Source: JAXHUH01 sp034211175 (lineage in GTDB: Bacteria; Actinomycetota; Acidimicrobiia; Acidimicrobiales; CAIXPF01). From it: a stretch of DNA of 64,000 nt. The stretch spans positions 28,956 through 92,955 of the forward strand of contig JAXHUH010000257.1 of the NCBI GenBank assembly GCA_034211175.1. The letters run 5' to 3'. Under the pieces are notes generated by a model. The model saw only the letters and a list, made by a program, of their open reading frames with translations. It ran no database searches and had not been told where the DNA came from. Shown piece after piece: positions 59,943 to 64,000 of this stretch. The number at the start of each line of letters is the position of its first letter. Positions within the stretch are counted from its first letter, which is position 1. Position numbers and translations under genes: made by a program.

Positions 59943-61952
59943 ATGCGGTTCGCAGCGCGCGATCGCGCACGTCGGGCGGGCCGACGGTTCGTGGCGATGA
60001 TGGCGATCCTCGGGATCGTCGGAGCCGCCGTGTTCGTGGCCCCGCGCGTCGGTGCGTCGAGCGATCCGAACGCCGACCGCGCCGACCTGCCCCATCTGAC
60101 CCACCGGCTGCGGACCTGGGGTGGTCACGACCTGTTCATGCAGGCGGTCGAGGCCGCGTCGCTCGCCGACGCCATCGGTGCCGCACCGTCGCTCACGCTC
60201 TTCGCGCCGTCCGACGAGGCGATGGTGGCGTTCCTCGACGACTTCGGTGTCAGCGATCCGGCCGAGCTCGGTGCCGACCTGCTCCGCCCGTTCGTCCTCC
60301 ACCACCTCGTCAGCGGCTACCGGTCCTCCGGTGTGCTCACCGAGCGGGCCGAGGTCGGCGACGTCTCGTGGCGCACGGTGCTGGGCAACCGGCTCGTGAC
60401 CGACGGGGTGACCGTCAACGGCGTGCCGATCACCGCCACCGACATCCCGGCCCGCAACGGCGTCATGCACGAGATCGACGGCTTCCTGCTCCCGACCCCC
60501 GACGGTCAGGGCGGTTGGGCCGACGCCGACCCGTCGCTGCTCCAGGACCCGGGATCGACGACCACGACCACCCAGGCCGTGACGACCACGACGTCGGAGT
60601 CGACGACGACCACCGAGTCGACGACCACGACGACCACGGCCGAGTCGACCACGACCACGACGTCGGAGCCGACGACCACCACGACGTCGGAGCCGACGAC
60701 CACGACCACGCAGTCGACGACGACCACCACCCAGCCGGACCCGGGGTTCCCGCCCGTCGACGCCACCACCGACCTGGGCCTCTACACCGAGGCGGTCACG
60801 GCCGATGTCGAGGCCTACTGGAGCGAGCAGCTCCCGATCGTCTACGGCGTCGACTACGAACCGATCGCCGCGGTGATCCCCTACGACTCGGCCAACCCGG
60901 CGACGTGCCTGGGCCAGCCGAACCCGCTCCTCAACGCCATCTACTGCGGCCCCGAGGACACGATCTCCTACGACGCCGAGTTCCTGATGCCGAGGCTCGC
61001 CAACGCCTACGGCAACGTCGGCGCCGCGGTGGTGCTGGCCCACGAGTGGGGCCACGCCATCCAGGCCCGGGGCGCCTCGCCGCTCGACGAGATCGACCTC
61101 GAGCTCCAGGCCGACTGCTACGCCGGCGCCTACCTCGGGGCCGCGTGGAACGGCGAGCGCGACGGCGTCACCGTCGTCGACCTCGAGCTGGAGAACGCCG
61201 CATTCGCGCTGTTCGAGCTGCGCGACAGCAAGAACAGCGGGTCGGTCTACTCGCTGCACGGCACCGGGTTCGACCGGGTCGCCGCCATGGTCGACGGCAT
61301 CGACCGGGGCCCCGCCTTCTGCGCCTCCTACGACGACTCCGGTGCGTACAACGTCGATCTCCCGCTGCCCGAGGGCGACGCGGAGAAGTCGGTGGCCGAG
61401 ATCGTCGCCGCCTCCGAGGTCTCACTCGGTGACTACTGGTCGGCCACGCTCGACAGCCTGAACCTCGTCGGCCTGGCCATCGAGGCGGCCGGGACCGCGG
61501 CCGCCACCTGCCCCGACGGCCTCGACCCGACGATCGACTTCTGCGCCCCGACCGCCACGGTCGTCTACGAGGTCGGCTACCTCGACTTCGTCACCCGGGC
61601 CACGTTCGACTCGGCCGTGTTCGGCTCCGACGTCGTGCTCGAGACCGGCGACTTCGCGGCGGCCACCCTCCTCGCCCGGGAGTACGCCTTCGGGCTGCTG
61701 ACGCTCCTCGGCTACGACCGGACCGACCCGGTCGTCCACGCCGCGGCCGACTGCATGTCGGGCTCGTGGGCGTACTACGTGGCCACCGGCAACAGCCCGC
61801 TGCTCAGCCTGAGCTACTCCGACCTGGACGAGGGGATGCTGTCGTTCGTGCTCGACGGGCCGATGCCCGGTGGCACGACCTTCGACCGGTTCGTGCAGTA
61901 CCAGCGCGGCTTCTTCGAGGGCATCGACACCTGCATCGCCTCGCTGCCGTAG
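59943..61952 (+). CDS. Exported fasciclin-domain/zinc-metallopeptidase fusion
   Basis: 669 aa. An Arg-rich start and hydrophobic segment (about 15-36) form a signal or anchor. Residues about 50-190 are a fasciclin (FAS1) domain (SLTLFAPSDEAMVAFL, LLRPFVLHHLVSG, NGVMHEIDGFLLP). A 60-residue linker (about 205-264) is nearly all Thr with Ser/Glu/Pro. The rest is a neutral zinc peptidase of the YpfJ type with HEWGH at 367-371 and a downstream acidic ligand in ELQADCYAG. This joins adhesion and proteolysis on a surface protein. GAGGAGGGAACGG precedes the ATG. The second half of the peptidase region repeats in outline, lacking HExxH. Confidence 0.85.
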   Translation: MRFAARDRARRAGRRFVAMMAILGIVGAAVFVAPRVGASSDPNADRADLPHLTHRLRTWGGHDLFMQAVEAASLADAIGAAPSLTLFAPSDEAMVAFLDDFGVSDPAELGADLLRPFVLHHLVSGYRSSGVLTERAEVGDVSWRTVLGNRLVTDGVTVNGVPITATDIPARNGVMHEIDGFLLPTPDGQGGWADADPSLLQDPGSTTTTTQAVTTTTSESTTTTESTTTTTTAESTTTTTSEPTTTTTSEPTTTTTQSTTTTTQPDPGFPPVDATTDLGLYTEAVTADVEAYWSEQLPIVYGVDYEPIAAVIPYDSANPATCLGQPNPLLNAIYCGPEDTISYDAEFLMPRLANAYGNVGAAVVLAHEWGHAIQARGASPLDEIDLELQADCYAGAYLGAAWNGERDGVTVVDLELENAAFALFELRDSKNSGSVYSLHGTGFDRVAAMVDGIDRGPAFCASYDDSGAYNVDLPLPEGDAEKSVAEIVAASEVSLGDYWSATLDSLNLVGLAIEAAGTAAATCPDGLDPTIDFCAPTATVVYEVGYLDFVTRATFDSAVFGSDVVLETGDFAAATLLAREYAFGLLTLLGYDRTDPVVHAAADCMSGSWAYYVATGNSPLLSLSYSDLDEGMLSFVLDGPMPGGTTFDRFVQYQRGFFEGIDTCIASLP

Positions 61953-61958
61953 GACATC

Positions 61959-62008
61959 GGCTCACCTCTGGCGCTGGCTCACCTCTGGCGCTGGCTCACC
62001 TCGGCGCT
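61959..62008. repeat. 17-bp tandem repeat, three copies
   Basis: GGCTCACCTCTGGCGCT at 61959-61975 and 61976-61992 (identical) followed by a third copy at 61993-62008 lacking one T. It starts 7 bases after the stop of the fusion protein and ends 50 bases before the enoyl-CoA hydratase stop. A short minisatellite, prone to length changes. Confidence 0.85.
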
Positions 62009-62058
62009 GGGCGCCTCGATGAGCGGCTCCGTAGGCCGGGGGCGGCTCCGTCGGCTCG

Positions 62059-62833
<775 letters not shown>

Positions 62834-62891
62834 CGCGCCATCATCGTCGCCCCACGCCGGGCGCGCCCGCCCGATCGGCGGCCGCGGCGGC

Positions 62892-64000
62892 TCAGTACTG
62901 GACGGCCTGGATCACCGACAGGTCGAGGCGACGGCGCTTGCGGTCGAGCCCGATCACCTTGACCAGCACCTCGTCGCCCGGCGCCACGACCTCCTCGGGG
63001 AGGTTGACCCGGTACTCGGCGAGCTCCGACAGGTGGACGAGCCCCTCGGCACCCTCGCCGACCCGCACGAACGCCCCGAAGTCGACGAGGCGGGTCACGA
63101 CGCCCTGGAGCGTCTCACCGACCTCGAGCGAGCGGAACGGGTCGGGCATCGTCTCGCGAAGCGACAGGCTGATCCGCTTGCCGTCCTTGCGGACGGCGAG
63201 CACCTTCACCTCGATCTCCTGGCCCACCCGGACGACCTCGTCGGGCCGGCTGACCCGCTCCCAGGCCATCTCCGACAGGTGGAGCAACCCGCGCACGCCG
63301 CCGAGGTCGACGAACGCCCCGAAGTCGGTGAGGGTGGCCACCCGGCCCTTGCGGGTCTGGCCCGGCTCGAGCGACTTCACGAGGTCGTCGGACGCCCGCC
63401 GCTCCCGGCGCCGCAGCACCGCCCGCCGGGACAGGACCACCCGGTCGTTCTCCCGGTCCGCCTCGACCACGACCGCGGTCAGGGTCTGGCCGACGTAGCG
63501 CTTGAGCTCGCGCGCCGGCTCGTGCTCGATGAGCGACGCCGGCATGAACGCCCGCACGCCGACATCGAGGACCAAGCCGCCCTTGACCGTCCCGGTGACC
63601 GGTGCGTCGAGCTCCGCGCCCGTGGCGCGCGCCGACTCGAGCGCCTCCCACGCGTGGAGCTTGCGGGCCCAGTCGCGTGACAGCACGACCCGGCCGCGGG
63701 GGTCGTCGCGCACGAGCACCGCGCCTTGGACCTCGGAGCCGACCGGGAGCACCGCGGCCGGGTCCGCCTCGGCGTCGGTGCCGAGGTGGCGGCGGGCGAT
63801 GACGCCGATCAGGCCGCCCTCGAGCGCGACCTCGACCTCGTGCTCGTCGATGGCCTGCACGGTTCCGGTGACGAGCTGGCCGCCCTCGAGGCCGTGGGCC
63901 ATCGCCGGGGTGACCGGCGCGACGGGCTCGGTCGACGGGGCCGCCGGTGCATCGCCGTCCGGCGGGGTGGGTGCCCCACCCGTGGGCGGTGGCGTCGTGG
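62892..64000 (-). CDS. Multi-S1-domain RNA-binding protein (5' end outside window)
   Basis: At least 369 codons; the frame is open to the right edge, and the first 32 visible residues are Pro/Ala/Thr-rich. Four S1-type OB folds follow: two divergent (GQLVTGTVQAIDEHEVEVALEGG; VTGTVKGGLVLDVGVRAFMPAS), then two canonical (KGRVATLTDFGAFVDLGGVRGLLHLSEM; QGVVTRLVDFGAFVRVGEGAEGLVHLSEL). This resembles ribosomal protein S1 and related actinobacterial S1 proteins, which bind mRNA. The Met at 63902 could be an internal residue rather than the start, because the upstream extension keeps coding character. Whether it is the main rpsA cannot be settled here. Confidence 0.85.
   Translation of the reverse strand, partial: TTPPPTGGAPTPPDGDAPAAPSTEPVAPVTPAMAHGLEGGQLVTGTVQAIDEHEVEVALEGGLIGVIARRHLGTDAEADPAAVLPVGSEVQGAVLVRDDPRGRVVLSRDWARKLHAWEALESARATGAELDAPVTGTVKGGLVLDVGVRAFMPASLIEHEPARELKRYVGQTLTAVVVEADRENDRVVLSRRAVLRRRERRASDDLVKSLEPGQTRKGRVATLTDFGAFVDLGGVRGLLHLSEMAWERVSRPDEVVRVGQEIEVKVLAVRKDGKRISLSLRETMPDPFRSLEVGETLQGVVTRLVDFGAFVRVGEGAEGLVHLSELAEYRVNLPEEVVAPGDEVLVKVIGLDRKRRRLDLSVIQAVQY

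Noticed and set aside
60506..60769. Minus-strand frame encoding runs of Val and Asp
   Set aside because: It is the complement of the Thr-rich linker codons of the fasciclin-peptidase protein.

Overview
The window is high-GC, gene-dense DNA with many GTG starts and short ATGA/GTGA overlaps between consecutive genes. Gene content suggests an actinobacterium, most likely of the Acidimicrobiia type. Pointers are a eukaryote-type isoleucyl-tRNA synthetase, a DUF222-HNH protein, an F420-type nitroreductase-fold protein, a GerW/YtfJ-family protein, Thr-rich linkers in an exported protein, and many acyl-CoA and SDR enzymes. No rRNA, tRNA, CRISPR array, insertion sequence or phage was seen. The lineage is an inference.

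Layout. 1-4.3 kb: a three-gene signalling module (class III cyclase-like protein, MscS channel with a cyclic-nucleotide-binding domain, membrane-bound HAMP/cyclase-like protein). 4.3-8 kb: GerW-like protein, PfkB/ribokinase, a protein of unknown function and a family III CoA transferase. 8.3-12.5 kb: a polysaccharide locus with a GT2 synthase fused to an extracytoplasmic beta-helix, plus a short UDP-glucose/GDP-mannose dehydrogenase. 12.6-20.4 kb: SDR, ileS, glyoxalase-fold, deazaflavin-type nitroreductase, acyl-CoA dehydrogenase and a tandem HxlR regulator. 20.5-26.4 kb: enoyl-CoA hydratase, MBL hydrolase, quinone oxidoreductase, acyl-CoA synthetase, a hypothetical and a YCII protein. 26.4-32.1 kb: an accessory stretch with a 1.2-kb gene-poor tract, a DUF222-HNH gene, DinB, a second quinone oxidoreductase and two toxin-antitoxin loci with shortened toxins.

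32.1-44.5 kb is a catabolic region: divergent acyl-CoA synthetase and a Rieske oxygenase/LLM monooxygenase/SnoaL/SDR operon, an APH-like kinase divergent from another acyl-CoA synthetase/TetR/PRISE-reductase operon, then an SDR and a second TetR. 44.7-50.0 kb is a toluene-monooxygenase-like operon (tmoABCDE) that reads directly into a PAS histidine kinase and a single-domain response regulator. The operon has no reductase gene. 50.1-64 kb: flavin-fold protein, a YCII/ECF42-type sigma factor pair, Nudix, beta-helix lipoprotein, NlpC/P60 hydrolase, threonine aldolase, SDR, a MocR regulator divergent from a flavin-fold gene, a fasciclin-metallopeptidase fusion, a frameshifted enoyl-CoA hydratase, and a multi-S1-domain protein running off the right edge.

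The most notable unexplained signal is a 20-bp dyad, roughly TCGAAY-N5-TTAGATT with flanking AA/TT, found at six places between 18.0 and 43.8 kb. All six lie in front of acyl-CoA, quinone-reductase, Rieske or SDR genes. They look like operators of one regulon whose regulator is not yet assigned.
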